From assembly GCA_030068075.1 (NCBI GenBank), contig CM057837.1, positions 24,415,089 through 24,479,088 of the forward strand: DNA of 64,000 bases, read 5' to 3'. Under the pieces are notes generated by a model, which was not told the DNA's origin, ran no database searches, and saw only the letters and a program-made list of their open reading frames with translations. Shown here piece after piece: positions 31,440-41,650 of this stretch. The translations under genes were made by a program, and so were the position numbers. Origin of the DNA: Paguma larvata (lineage: Eukaryota; Chordata; Mammalia; Carnivora; Viverridae). The number at the start of each line of letters is the position of its first letter. Within the stretch, counting starts at the first letter, position 1.

Positions 31440-32840
31440 GAAGTCAGGCGAGGATCCCCGGGAAGCCCGCGGCTGGGCCCGTGCCTTTCCTCTGGGCCTG
31501 TGGAGCGTGGGAGTGGGGACGGAGCAGAGGTGAACCATCACCGCTCACGTTAGTCAGAATAACCAAGAACAGTGACCACACCGGATTCTAGACGGCAGAT
31601 TCAGCGGAGATTTATCTGGAGACGCTGGGCTCTAAACAGAATTAGTCTGGGCCACTCACAGCCACTGTGCCAGCCTGAACGGCTGTGGGACGAGGAGGAG
31701 CCCTAGGTGTGCCCTCACGCATGCAGAGCCTTCCAGGAGGCCATAATTCCTCTAATACAAGGATCTGTGTCACACTTGTTGCGGAAAAATTCATTTTAGC
31801 GGAGTTTCAGAGACAAGCATTGCATCTCTGGATATTTGAGATGAAAGTGAAATAGTTTGCAACAACCATGTTCTCCTTTGGTAACCACCCCCCCCAAGTC
31901 TGTTTGGGGTGCCGGCACGTTGCCCACAGCTCGACCGTTGTTAAAGGCTCCCTCACTTAATGGCTCGACACCTCATTAAGGAGGTGAGGAAATGTCAAGA
32001 CAAGAAGACCTAACTTTAAGGGTGTGTAGATTTACGGAAACGTAGTCTGCTGTTAGGACAAGTGACAGTGGTCACTGTCGCGCCCAGTCCTGTGCTTGCT
32101 CCAGCTGGCTGGCCCTCATTCCACAGGACGAGTGAGGCTGTTGTTGCGGAGGTAACTCGGGGACCCGCGGAAGAAGAGCTTGGGGTGACTCGACCTGTTT
32201 TCTTAGGAGCTAATCCCAAGTGGGCTCCTCGGTCCAAGCGCAGAAATCAGACTCCTTTTGCACTTTCTTTTTCTCCCTCCTTCCTCCCTTCCTCCCTTCC
32301 TCTCTTTCTCTCTTTCTCTCTTTCTCTCTTTCTTTTTTTGACAGCACGAAGCTCTCACCACAAAGCCATGATGTTTAACCACATGGATTTGCTGGAATTC
32401 AAAAGCCATCTAAGAGTATTGCAAACACGACTGAAAATTTCAGAATGTGGCGTCAGGAAGCTGTGTCCCAGTGCTTACAAATCGAGGGACCTCCCCTCTT
32501 ACGGTGGGGGGTGGAGGTGAGCAAAGCAACCTGTGCCCACCGCCGCCGCACCCGCGCAGACGGCCTCCTAAGTCGGACCCTCCCCATGGCAGTTTTCTGG
32601 TCCTTGAAAACAGACTCCCAAACTCTACCAAAGCGTACCTCTCTTGTGCAGAGATTGCAAGCTCTTTAAGAAACGCCAGCTCTCTGCTGGGGTCTCCCCT
32701 GCCTTCTAGAGTGTGAAGAGCAAAATGATTGGTGCTCCTGGGAGGAGCCAGCTGGGACTCAAAGCGTGGAGCTGCTCCTTTCTTTTCAGTCGTTGTTGGC
32801 AGGGGTTTGTGTTGAAACTTACAAGGTTCCAGGCTGTAAC
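31440..32840. other. Unique non-coding stretch
   Basis: No repeat apart from the CTTT tract at 32.3 kb. The stretch 31.43-31.50 kb is locally CpG-rich (GTGAGCGCCGTGAAGTCAGG). A 152-codon plus frame at 32062-32520 runs through the CTTT tract and is not considered a gene. Confidence 0.45.
32262..32339 (+). repeat. (CTTT/CCTT)n pyrimidine simple repeat
   Basis: About 75 bp of TCCC and CTTT units with no purine except at the edges. Not preceded by a SINE body. It lies between unique flanks. Confidence 0.9.
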
Positions 32841-32845
32841 AGTTT

Positions 32846-33318
32846 CGCGTTAGTTTCCTGGGGCTGCCGCAACAAATGATGGCAATTTTTCATGGCTTTA
32901 AACAACAACAGAAATTCATTCTCTCCCACTCCTAGGGCCCAGAAACGCACAATCCAGGCGTTGGTAGGTTTGGCTCCTTCCGGAGGCTCTGGAAGACTGG
33001 TGCGTGCACCTGTCCTAGATTCTGGTGGCCCCTGTGTTCTTGCCTTATGGCAGCATGACTTCAGTCTGTTTCTGTCATCACACGGCCGCCTCCTCTGTGT
33101 CTGTGTCAGATGTCCCTCCTCTTTCTCTTACAGGGACCCCAGTCATTGCAGTTAGTTCATTGCATTTGGACGCCCTAAACCTGGCATGAGTTCATCCGAA
33201 GATCCTTAACTCGATTACAGCTGCAAAGACTGTTTCCAAATAAGGTCACATTCATAGGTACCAGGAGTGGAGACTTGGATGTATCTTTTTTGGGGGGAGA
33301 ATATTTGACCCAGTCCCA
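32846..33318 (-). mobile_element. MLT1-type LTR (ERVL-MaLR)
   Basis: GTTAGTTTCCTGGGGCTGCC, AACAACAACAGAAATTCATT, GCTGCAAAGACTGTTTCCAA, ATAAGGTCACATTCATAGGT and GACTTGGATGTATCTTTTTT give nearly the whole LTR in antisense. This is the best preserved of the MLT1-type relics in the window. No retroviral genes flank it. Confidence 0.85.
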
Positions 33319-33339
33319 TACGGAGAAGAGGTAGTTAGG

Positions 33340-33560
33340 TGTTGGGGCAGAAGCATGGATTTGGAATTAGGGCAACTGGTTCGAAGTCCAGCTCTGACAC
33401 CAAGAGGCTCTGCAAATTATTTAAACTTCTGAGCTGTAGCTTTTCATCTGTGACATGAAGATTATGACGGCAAACTTGTAGGTTTTCTATGATTAAGGGA
33501 GCCGAAGTAAGGCATAAACCTAGTACGGTGCCTGAGACCTATCAGGGGCCCCCAAAATGA
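33340..33560 (+). mobile_element. MIR
   Basis: GGCAACTGGTTCGAAGTCCA, GCTCTGACACC, AATTATTTAAACTTCTGAGC, TTTTCATCTGTGACATGAAG and TAGTACGGTGCCTGAGACCT follow the full sense MIR. It lies between an MLT1 and a SINE. Confidence 0.82.
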
Positions 33561-33592
33561 GACCTGTTTTTACTGTTTGTAAGACTAGAGTG

Positions 33593-33819
33593 GGGACACC
33601 TAGGTGGCTCAGTCGGTTGAGCATCCGACTTTGGCTCAGGTCATGATCTCGCGGTCTGTGAGTTCGAGCCCCGTTGGGCTCTGTGCTGACAGCTTAGAAC
33701 CTGGAGCTTGCTTCGGATTCTGTGTCTCCCTCTTTCTCTGCCCCTCCCCCACTCATGCTCTGTCTCTCTCTGTCTCGAAAATAAATAAACATTAAAAAAA
33801 TTAAAAAATTTTTAAAAAG
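33593..33819 (+). mobile_element. Full-length CAN SINE with intact RNA polymerase III boxes
   Basis: TGGCTCAGTCGG at 33605-33616 fits the A box and GTTCGAGCCCC at about 33662 the B box of the tRNA-derived head. Then come the CT-rich segment and a long AAATAAATAAACATTAAAAA tail. GACTAGAGTG at 33583-33592 and 33820-33829 is a perfect 10-bp target-site duplication, so the insertion is young. Confidence 0.97.
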
Positions 33820-34289
33820 GACTAGAGTGTGGAGCAGCCCAGGTTTGGCTCCTTATCCAGTCCTCATGTGGAGTCACGGTATTCAGATGTGACATGGCTA
33901 CCGCCTGGGCGTTTCCGGTGGGTCAGGACTGAACGTTGGAACCCCTTCCAGCCCTGTTTCAGATCTCCCTTCTGGTGCTTAGGAGTGGAGCTGCCATCTT
34001 GTCCTGCCCTGTACCAGACCACAGAGCCTAACCGTTGTGTCCATCTAGACCCAAGTGTGAAGAGGATTGTGGGAGAAATGAACATGCCCACCAAACACTA
34101 GCAGGGCAGACACGTCGGTGTCATGCTAAAACTCAAATCCTCAGTTATGACCTATTTTCGATAATCTACTGATAGATAGAATATAAAGAACACAGCAAAC
34201 AGTTGTACCTATTTGGTTATAGCTTAGCGAATGGAAGGGATGAGGGATTTTGTGGCTTGCATCTTGACCGAATCATCAGTAAGATTTTG

Positions 34290-34480
34290 GCACTATTACC
34301 AGCCGTGTGACCCTGGACAAGTGATTGAACCTCTCTGTGCCTCGTTTTCCCCACTTGTTATAGAGGGGCAGTTATAGGACCATCCCCAGCTGACACGTGG
34401 CTCACACGCTTAACGAAGGCGCAAAGCATTTGGGACACACAGCAAGGGCTCCCCATGGTGGCGGTGGTTATTAACATGGC
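34290..34480 (+). mobile_element. MIR
   Basis: AGCCGTGTGACCCTGGACAA, CCTCTCTGTGCCTCGTTTTC and the later GCAAAGCATTTGGGACACAC and TGGTTATTAACATGGC fit the sense MIR from its core to its 3' end. Confidence 0.85.
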
Positions 34481-34484
34481 TGTT

Positions 34485-35012
34485 AGGATTATATTCATCA
34501 CAGCATCAGGACCAAAGTTTTCCATCTTTGGAGAGAGTTTTTGCTCATTTTGATCTTAAAAAGTTGCAAGGAAATTCAGCTTTCGTGTTTTCTCAGATCC
34601 CTTTTCCACGAATCATTTATTTGGTCGGCCGAGCATCTTCAGAATTGATAATGAAGTTTTCTGGATTCGTTTTCACGTAGAACTGAGAGGCAGGGGGTAA
34701 ACACGGTAAGTTATGGAACCTGGGTCAGAGGGGACTAGGAAAGTCGAAATTCCAGTCAGGGGAGATGCTATCTTTGTTCCAGGATGGAACTTTTAACTTT
34801 CGAACTTGGCTTTCGCTGGAGTTCTAAAACCCTTGAAAACTTTATCGTTCCTTTCAAAAGAGAAAAGAGCACAGAAAACAATAAAATGGTTACTTCTGTG
34901 TCCACAGCCAAAGTAAATATTATCCAATTAGCTTCAGATCCCATTAAAAAGAACTAAAGAAGAACACATTACAGATGTAGCTGGAGTTTGGCCCTTTCTC
35001 CGTCTACCCTCC
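34485..35012. other. Unique AT-rich non-coding stretch
   Basis: No repeat or exon recognised. The sequence is AT-rich with a few TTTTGATCTTAAAA-type strings. Confidence 0.45.
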
Positions 35013-35026
35013 CAGTTGACACGTTA

Positions 35027-35267
35027 TTTTTTTCATCTTATTTTATTTTATTTTTTCATTTTTTTAATTGCTTATATACTTTTAACAGAGAGACAGGGTG
35101 TGATCAGGGGAGGGGAAGAGAAAGAGGGAGAGACAGAATCCGAAGCAGGCCTCAGACCCTGAGCTGTCAGCACAGAGCCTGACACAGGGCTCGAACTCAC
35201 AAACCATGAGATTGTGACCTGAGCCGAAGTCGGTGCTTAACCGACTGAGCCACCAGGCGCCCCCCAA
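35027..35267 (-). mobile_element. CAN SINE with an 11-bp target-site duplication
   Basis: Antisense copy with a T-rich tail complement interrupted by ATTTTA units, GAGCTGTCAGCACAGAGCCT, GAGATTGTGACCTGAGCCGA and head GAGCCACCAGGCGCCCCCC. TTGACACGTTA is repeated exactly at 35016-35026 and 35268-35278. A 3-bp loss in the AGTCGG-TGCTT block is visible. Confidence 0.96.
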
Positions 35268-35419
35268 TTGACACGTTAAATAAACGTCAGCTGTTTCACA
35301 CAAAGAATGTCCTGGTGACACCGAACCACTATTACGATTCATGCCTCCAGACTACAGTTATGTCTTGGACTCGACGCAGGTCGTCCTTGTGTCTGTTTTT
35401 GTGTGTCGTTAACTGTGTG

Positions 35420-35760
35420 CGTATGTATCCATAACAATCTTTAGTGCTTTAAAATTGTGTCAGAATGGTGTTGAGCTCTGTAAATCTTGTTCATTTTCAT
35501 TGCTAAATGGAATTCTATTATATGATTAAAGCGTAGCTTATTTCCCCATCTGCTTCCTGAGGGGTAGTTCGGTTGTTTCCACTCACGTGGAGTGCGGCAG
35601 ACAGCCTCGAACACGGCACGCGGCGGCGCACGTGCGTGAGACTGTCCGTATGGCTGGGATTCCGGCATGCAGAGTGTGCAAGGAAGCACACCTTCAACTT
35701 TAATAGGTATTCACAAATTGTTCTCAGATAGTTTTGCCATAGTCTTCACCTTCAGACCAG
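35420..35760 (-). mobile_element. Degraded old L1 fragment
   Basis: GCTAAATGGAATTCTATTAT, TTCGGTTGTTTCCACTCACG, ATGGCTGGGATTCCGGCATG and ACCTTCAACTTTAATAGGTA resemble the antisense of an ancient L1 ORF2 3' region. The stretch between them has unusually many CpGs (GGCACGCGGCGGCGCACGTG at 35615-35634), odd for so old a repeat. Confidence 0.6.
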
Positions 35761-35764
35761 GAGT

Positions 35765-37085
35765 GTGGTAGCATTCAAAAAATAACCTTAAATATTTTTG
35801 TGAAATGGCTGGAAACGTGCATTTAGCAAAATTTGAAAGGAAACGTTACAAATCTTGCGCTCTCGGCTTGCAGATAGCATCCTGACTTCCTGCCAAACGT
35901 AATGTGCGTCCGCCCCTATTTTTACACTAGACCGTCAACATTGATGGACCCATAATCCAAATCAATTGCTATGAGTTTTGAATATGTTTTTCATTTATTG
36001 CTAAGATGCTAAATACCCCACACGCTTTAGTAAATTCTTCCAGTGTTTGACTTCAAAGAGAGAAGAGCTTCATATTAACAAAGTGAATCTGGACTATACA
36101 AAGAGTTTAACCCTTTCACAGCAAAACTAGAGGAAAGGGGATGGCATGGGGAACACGACTAGATAGAAAGCATTTCAGTGATGGCCAGATATTGTTTTTG
36201 CTTCTAAGGAATTTATAATCTAGTCGTGGGTGATAGATTATTGAACACGAAATGATTAAGCAGAGGCTTCGTAACAATATATTAGCAAGTACGTGGAGGA
36301 CACATATTGTATATTTTATGATGAAGGAAATAAGGAATAAAAGAGGTAGAGCAGAGTAGAGTTATCTTGGAAGGATCTGGTAGGAAATTAATAGGCATAG
36401 AAGGAAATTCACGTAGCATGATGGAAAATACCATTTATTATCTTCACCACAGTTGATTAATAGGTCCTGGTGACATTGAACCATTCTAAATCACTCATCT
36501 AATTGAAGAAAGGAATAGAACCTCGTTGGTGTTGACTGCATTTCAGAGGGACTCTTGCCTTCTTTTACTAAGTGGAATCAATGGGTTGGCCATAGCCCGA
36601 GTCTTTAACTCCCCTTTCGACCCCGAGACAGACTCCCTGCCTGTGAATTACTGCCAGAGCGTCTGAGTCCATCCCAGAACCAAGTTGTAAACCTGAAGGA
36701 GTATCTTGCCATTTACATTTTTCAACGGTTTTAGACCACTTGTGTGGAGCTCAAATGTCACTTAGACTTGAGAACACCATCCACGCTTGCCAGAGGAACA
36801 TGGCCAGTGGGGCCAAGAACTGAAAGGATGCCCAGCTGGCTGCCGCCCCGGGAAGTTTGGTCTTTGGTGGTGCCTGTGCTTGGGGACTTTTGGGGAGTGC
36901 GAATGTGGCACCAAGATGTTTATAGGCGTTCTTCCAGAATGAGAACAAGTGTTCCTTCAGCAAGTTAACGTTTCAGGGTGATCGGAGATAAGTTTCATAT
37001 CACATTTTGCTTTCCAGAATTTTCTTTATGCAATATCATACCACTTCTCCGATTGAATCTTCCCACTGCTTTACCACCACACTTA
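35765..37085. other. Unique AT-rich stretch
   Basis: Mostly unique. TCTAAGGAATTTATAATCTA near 36205 could be a small antisense L2 relic. Open frames are under 75 codons. Nothing else recognised. Confidence 0.45.
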
Positions 37086-37088
37086 CGG

Positions 37089-37318
37089 CAAGGTTTCTGA
37101 GTGTCAGTACTTACTGATATTTTGGGTTAGATAATATTTTGGTCCGGGGGCTGTAGTGTACACTGTAGGATATTTAGCAGTATTCCTGATCTCTACCTAC
37201 TATAGATGCCAGTGTGCCAACCTCTCCTCCTCTAGCCAATAGTCGTGACAACCAAGATTGTCTCCAGATATTGCCAAATGTCCTGTGGGGGACAAAATTG
37301 CCTCCTGCTGAGAACCAT
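37089..37318 (-). mobile_element. MER5A (hAT-Charlie non-autonomous DNA transposon)
   Basis: GACAACCAAGATTGTCTCCA, GATATTGCCAAATGTCCTGT, GGGGGACAAAATTGCCTCCT and CTGAGAACCAT at the right end, with CAAGGTTTCTGAGTG at the left, are the standard MER5A blocks in antisense. It is nearly full length. Confidence 0.88.
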
Positions 37319-37329
37319 CGATTTAGAGG

Positions 37330-37775
37330 AGCATCTAAACTCCTTTCCATGCCAACAAAGTCCGTAGCCTCCTCTTGGATACCTCTAGCTGTCTCCTCTG
37401 GTTCATTATGTCCCCCCTGTTCTTTGAGTCCAGAGCATTCCCTCCTAGGGTTTCTGCCTGAGGCAACCAGCTTAGCTCCAACGGCTCTTTGCTCGGATCT
37501 TTGTGGGGCTGGCTGGCTCCTTATTATCCTTTAGACTCCAGTATCCTCCTTTCGTATCTAAAACCATCCACCTCACCACCCTATTTATTATATCCCTCTG
37601 TTTTCTTCATTATACTTATCAGAACAAGCTGGTATATTCCTGTTTTCTTGTTTATTATCTCTCTCCAGTAGACCATAAGCTTCCAAGAATAGAAACCATG
37701 TGTGTCCTGTTCGCTACCACATCCTGGAGTCTAACACCTAGCTGGCACTCAGTAAATTTTAGTTGAATGAAATGA
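37330..37775 (+). mobile_element. L2 LINE 3' end, about 445 bp
   Basis: GGGGCTGGCTGGCTCCTTAT, CTTCATTATACTTATCAGAA, CTTGTTTATTATCTCTCTCC, GTAGACCATAAGCTTCCAAG and GGCACTCAGTAAATTTTAGT then TGAATGAAATGATG follow the sense L2 3' end through its terminus. It is the longest L2 piece in the window, inserted just after MER5A. Confidence 0.85.
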
Positions 37776-38130
37776 TGAAAACACGATTGGCCAAAGCGGT
37801 AGACCAGATGACTGCTTCCAGAGACCTCCCTTGAAAATGGTCTGACACTAGGTTGAATGGGGTAGACTCCGACGAATGATATTTTGGGAAGTGACTGTAA
37901 GCTTTACATCCCCCGAGATTCCAGCGGACTGCTTCCCCAGCTCCGCACCCGCATCGCGTCCCTGACAGACCGCTGTCCTGCCGAAGGTCAGAGGTCACTC
38001 CCAGGGCCTGGCTTCTGAAGTCTGCTGGTGACAGACTGGCCGTGCGGGTGGGTTCCGGTTCCTTCCCGAGCTCCCCCTCTCTGACTGGTTCTTTTCCACG
38101 GAGAATTTCCCTACTGAGCTTCAAGCTTCT

Positions 38131-38320
38131 AGCGCGAAGACCAGCGAGGTCCTCGGAGTCCGCTTCCGGCGCGCGCAGGCCGCGGGGCGGGGCTTCCGCG
38201 CGTCAGGCCAAGAACTTCCGCCGTCGGTTCCGGGTGGACGTGCAGAAGTGGGGCAGGCCGCGCGCCCTGTGCATAAAGGCAGCGAAAATGAAACTTCAGC
38301 GCGGGCGGTGAAAGGGCTCG
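38131..38320 (+). promoter_or_regulatory. Small dense CpG cluster, promoter-like
   Basis: I count about 28 CpG in 190 bp of GC-rich DNA. It holds an Sp1-type GGGGCGGGGC at 38184-38193, CTTCCGG/ACTTCCG ETS-type strings, and CATAAAGGC at about 38271, a weak TATA-like string 20-30 bp before a CAG-type start context. The surroundings are CpG-poor and repeat-free. No long frame or clear exon follows on either strand. An unannotated non-coding or first-exon promoter is possible. Confidence 0.45.
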
Positions 38321-38324
38321 CTCT

Positions 38325-39565
38325 TACTTTGTTTTCACACATTAGGTTCTGCTTAGAGCAGACAAGTACGAGTGGAAATGTTCTGAAAAGGGCCTTTGTG
38401 TCGGAGCTGGACCCTGCTCCATCAGGGTTGTCATTTCAGGAATGTCGCCAGATGTATTGACTTACTAGCAATTGCCTTGGTGCCATCTGGCCTCACGGAG
38501 GCCGTGCTGGGGATGGAAAAAGCTGAACAGAAGAAACGAAATTTGTTCATCATGCCATTACCCTCGCTGCTTATTTAAAGAAGGGAAAAAATGTAACTTC
38601 TTGGCAGGGGGGGGGATGCCTTTTGAAAATAAAATATAAGGTTTTTCGGAGTGAGAGTTCCAGAACTCCAAAGTCGCCGCGATGTTTACACAGAGACTTG
38701 AAAGCTGGCCCCCCGTGCTGTCATATTGTATATATATGTTTTGTTCAATGTAAAACTTCTCTGCGACCCTACTGTTCCGTAGGTAAAAAAAAAAAAAAAA
38801 AAAAGTTAACCCCTTGCGTGCCGCTCCTTTGGGCGATCTTCCTTTTAATGCTTCTTGGAATGTCACCAATAAACGGACCCCGTGGCTTTTATCCCATGAC
38901 CGGGATTTCTGCTTTATCCTGGCTTATAATAAATAGCTTGGTGGTCACCTGATATAAACCATTTTCCTGCGTAAAGGGGACTCTCCAGGAAAATCAGATT
39001 CAAATTGCTCGTTCTCTGCTTGTCCGTGATCGCTCCCCCCTCATAGTTAAAGGTTTCATTTCTGAGCGTTACTTCAGTTATTCAAGCAGGGGGTGACTAG
39101 GCTGATTCAGACCTCAGATGTTTGAATTAATCTATGTTTTTCTGAGGTAAGTGGTAAAAACACTGTTGTGTGTTCATAGACACCTACATAATTTACAAGG
39201 TTCAGTATAAAATAACAATGTGGGGCCCTTTATTCAGAAAGTACTAAGAATTTCAAGATGGCGACAGCGAAGCTTTAAAACAAGCACGGGGCCCTTCTGA
39301 GCCCAAGGCCTGGTGTGAATGCATAAATTACATATTCATGAAGGCCGTATTATATTTTCATTACCTACCCTTACCCGTGTAGGAAGAAGTTTCTAGAGCC
39401 CATCTCTGAGACTCCCCCTGTTTCCTCATTCTGTCCCAACCATCCTACTGGAATTGGCTCACCCAGCTAAATTGCCTCCTCTTCCCTGGGTCCTCCTGCC
39501 TCCTCCTCAGCCCTGTATTCCCCTTTGGCGTGGTACATTTAATTTTCAGTTTTTATTCAGTTAAA
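38325..39565. other. Unique stretch downstream of the CpG cluster
   Basis: Holds the A-run at 38785 and possible conserved AT-rich sequence. ATGCATAAATTACATATTC near 39319 contains octamer-like (ATGCATAAAT) and TTCAT strings that POU factors could bind, and AAGATGGCGACAGCG at 39256-39270 contains a YY1-like AAGATGGCG. No exon recognised. Confidence 0.4.
38785..38804 (+). repeat. (A)20 run
   Basis: A clean A-run with no SINE or L1 body in front and no obvious target duplication, so it is probably a simple repeat rather than a retroposon tail. Confidence 0.8.
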
Positions 39566-39574
39566 ATAAGAAAC

Positions 39575-39625
39575 ATTTTTAAAGTACCTACTATGTGGCA
39601 GGCACTGGGGATACAGAGTTGAATT
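39575..39625 (-). mobile_element. L2 3'-end fragment
   Basis: AAAGTACCTACTATGTGGCA followed by GGCACTGGGGATACAGAGTT is the reverse complement of the L2 3' end. Only about 50 bp are recognisable. Confidence 0.75.
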
Positions 39626-39919
39626 TTTTAATTCGGTTTTTCACTCAACTATTTTTTCTTTCCCCTCTGCCTGCCTATTAGCCTTACCATGTTGACTCAA
39701 GATAGTGCTAGCTGTCCAATGTGGAGGCCGTCTGAAGGCAGGGATTGAACCGAAATTACAAATAAACAGCTGAGAAATTAAAGGCAGCTGTCCCCACGCT
39801 GGTGTGATTTGTGGACGGGCCATTAGCTACGTAGCAACATAAACCCCTGGAGGGAAGCACAAGAACCCTCCATGAATTTTGGATTTGCTAGTTTAGTTCT
39901 TAAGAACAGTTCTCCTCCC

Positions 39920-40035
39920 CAGTATCTAGATGAGAAAACCAAATCTTAGAGAGGGAATGTGTTCTAGGTCCTATAACTACTAAGATTGAAATCCAGATTG
40001 GGTCGACTCCAACACTGTGCTGGCATTTGATCTAA
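39920..40035 (-). mobile_element. MIR fragment
   Basis: AGATGAGAAAACCAAATCTT, GAGGGAATGTGTTCTAGGTC and AAATCCAGATTGGGTCGACT match the antisense MIR core in order, with AACACTGTGCTGGC at the end. Confidence 0.75.
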
Positions 40036-40153
40036 ATCCTATAATCCGAATATGTGAAACGGATGGCTAGGAAGAGACTGTTGTGGGTGTAAGGGCTCAG
40101 TGAGCAGAGCGGCTGAGCAGTCAGGTACAGGAAACGTTTCTTGCTTCCAATTT

Positions 40154-40383
40154 GAAATGTGGTGTTTTTTAATGTTTATTTGAGAGAGAGAGCGCATGCA
40201 CGTGCATGTGCACGAGTGTGAGCGGGGGAGGGGCAGAGAGAGAGGGAGACGCAGAATCCAAAGCGGGCTCCAGGCTCTGAGCTATCAGCACAGAGCCCGA
40301 TGCGGGGCTCGAACCCATGAACCATGAGATCATGACCTGACCTGAAGTCGGCTGCTTAACCGACTGAGCCACCCAGGCGCCCC
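40154..40383 (-). mobile_element. Full-length CAN SINE with a 15-bp target-site duplication
   Basis: Antisense copy with tail complement, GAGA segment containing a CATGCACGTGCATGTGCACG insert, GAGCTATCAGCACAGAGCCC and head GAGCCACCCAGGCGCCCC. TCTTGCTTCCAATTT at 40139-40153 recurs at 40384-40398 with one change. Little decay, so a recent insertion. Confidence 0.97.
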
Positions 40384-40699
40384 TCTTGCTTCCAGTTTTA
40401 TCTCACCTCTTCTTAGACATACGGTCGCCTTATTCCGTATACTGACCTCTCGATGGGGAGGTGTGGTTTATTGTCTTACTCCTCCAGCATGAGTGCATAT
40501 CCGGCTTTATTTGGAAGAAGTTCAGTGCCAGGCAGTCTGCATGCCCTCCCCACGTTCACTCCTATCTGTCCACGTGCCCCTGCTTTTTGTTCAAGAGTTA
40601 CGGTCATCATAGGTACATAGGAAAATTCTATACCAAAAGCCATATAAAATTCTGGACAAATGCCATTTTTATGGATGAAAAGGCTGTAGGAGATATAGA

Positions 40700-40860
40700 A
40701 ACAAGCCGAGGCCTGGGAGCTGGGGGCCTGGATTCTTTTCTCAGCTTTGCCGACTCCTGAGGGCAAGACCTTGGACAAGACAGTTGGTGTCTGTGCCTCA
40801 GTATCCCCTCCCTGTAAGACGGGCTCTATGATCTCTCCCAGTTCTGCCATTCCAGCCTTC
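40700..40860 (+). mobile_element. MIR fragment
   Basis: GGCCTGGATTCTTTTCTCAG, CTTTGCCGACTCC, AGACCTTGGACAAGACAGTT and GTCTGTGCCTCAGTATCCCC follow the sense MIR, ending near TCTCCCAGTTCTGCCATTCC. Confidence 0.7.
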
Positions 40861-40861
40861 A

Positions 40862-41285
40862 AAAGGAATACATTGATGGGCTAAAGAAGAATTTAAACGG
40901 AAACACAAGAAGATGAGACACTGGCAAGTCTTGTTATTCTGGATTCTATAGGAGAATAGGGTGAGTGATTAGTGGTAGAGAAACGAGTGCTTTTCCTTCC
41001 TCAATAGTTTATTTAGAAAACCGTCCCTCTGAGTTCAAGCACAGGTGTCTTCCGAAGCCAGCTGAGTTGGCTTCAGCAGGGAAGACAGAGAGACCAAAGC
41101 TATCATCTTGACAGAGGGCCCAAACTTTTTTACTTAACCATGGTGCCAAAGGATAAACCCAGGATAAATGGGTAGAAGCTACGGCGGGACCAATTCCAAC
41201 TCAGTAAAGGATGAGATGCTTCCCAGTAGCAGCTTCTGATAGTGGAAGTCGCCTGAGGTATGCTAGCAGAAGCAGGCCCAGTTAC
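40862..41285. other. Unique non-coding stretch
   Basis: No repeat or exon recognised between the MIR and the TG/AG microsatellite. Confidence 0.4.
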
Positions 41286-41289
41286 GGTG

Positions 41290-41344
41290 GTGTGTGTGTG
41301 AGAGAGAGAGAGAGGGAGAGAGAATGTGTGTATGTGTGTATGTG
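41290..41344 (+). repeat. Compound (TG)n(AG)n(TG)n microsatellite
   Basis: Short TG units, then AGAGAG units with a GGG interruption, then TGTGTATG units. Imperfect, so probably less variable than the array at 27.7 kb. Confidence 0.9.
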
Positions 41345-41373
41345 CTTTAAACATCAGATAAGGAGCTATTTTT

Positions 41374-41585
41374 TTTGTTAATTTTTTTAGCATTTATTTA
41401 TTTTTGAGAGATAGAGACAGAGCATGAGCAGGGGAGGGGCAGAGAGGGAGGGAGACACAGAATCAGAAGCTCCAGGCTCTAAGCCATCAGCACAGAGCCG
41501 GACGTGGGGCTTGAACTCACAGACCATGAGATCCTGACCTGAGCTGAAGTCGGCTGCTTAACCAACTGAGCCACCCAGGTGCCCC
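41374..41585 (-). mobile_element. CAN SINE with an 18-bp target-site duplication
   Basis: Antisense copy with TTAGCATTTATTTATTTTTG, GAGA segment, CATCAGCACAGAGCCGGACG and head GAGCCACCCAGGTGCCCC. AGATAAGGAGCTATTTTT occurs before (41356-41373) and after (41586-41603) the element without change. The AAGCAGGCTCC block has lost a few bases. One of the youngest insertions here. Confidence 0.97.
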
Positions 41586-41625
41586 AGATAAGGAGCTATT
41601 TTTAAGGACTTGAGAAGCTTTGGGC

Positions 41626-41650
41626 TTTTTTTTTTTTTTTTTTTTTTTTT
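41626..41650 (+). repeat. (T)25 run
   Basis: Pure T-run 20 bp beyond a SINE duplication. No antisense SINE or L1 body follows, so its origin is unclear. Confidence 0.85.

Noticed and set aside
33593..33670. tRNA-like A and B boxes
   Set aside because: They belong to the tRNA-Lys-derived heads of SINEs, which lack a complete cloverleaf and acceptor stem, so they are not tRNA genes.
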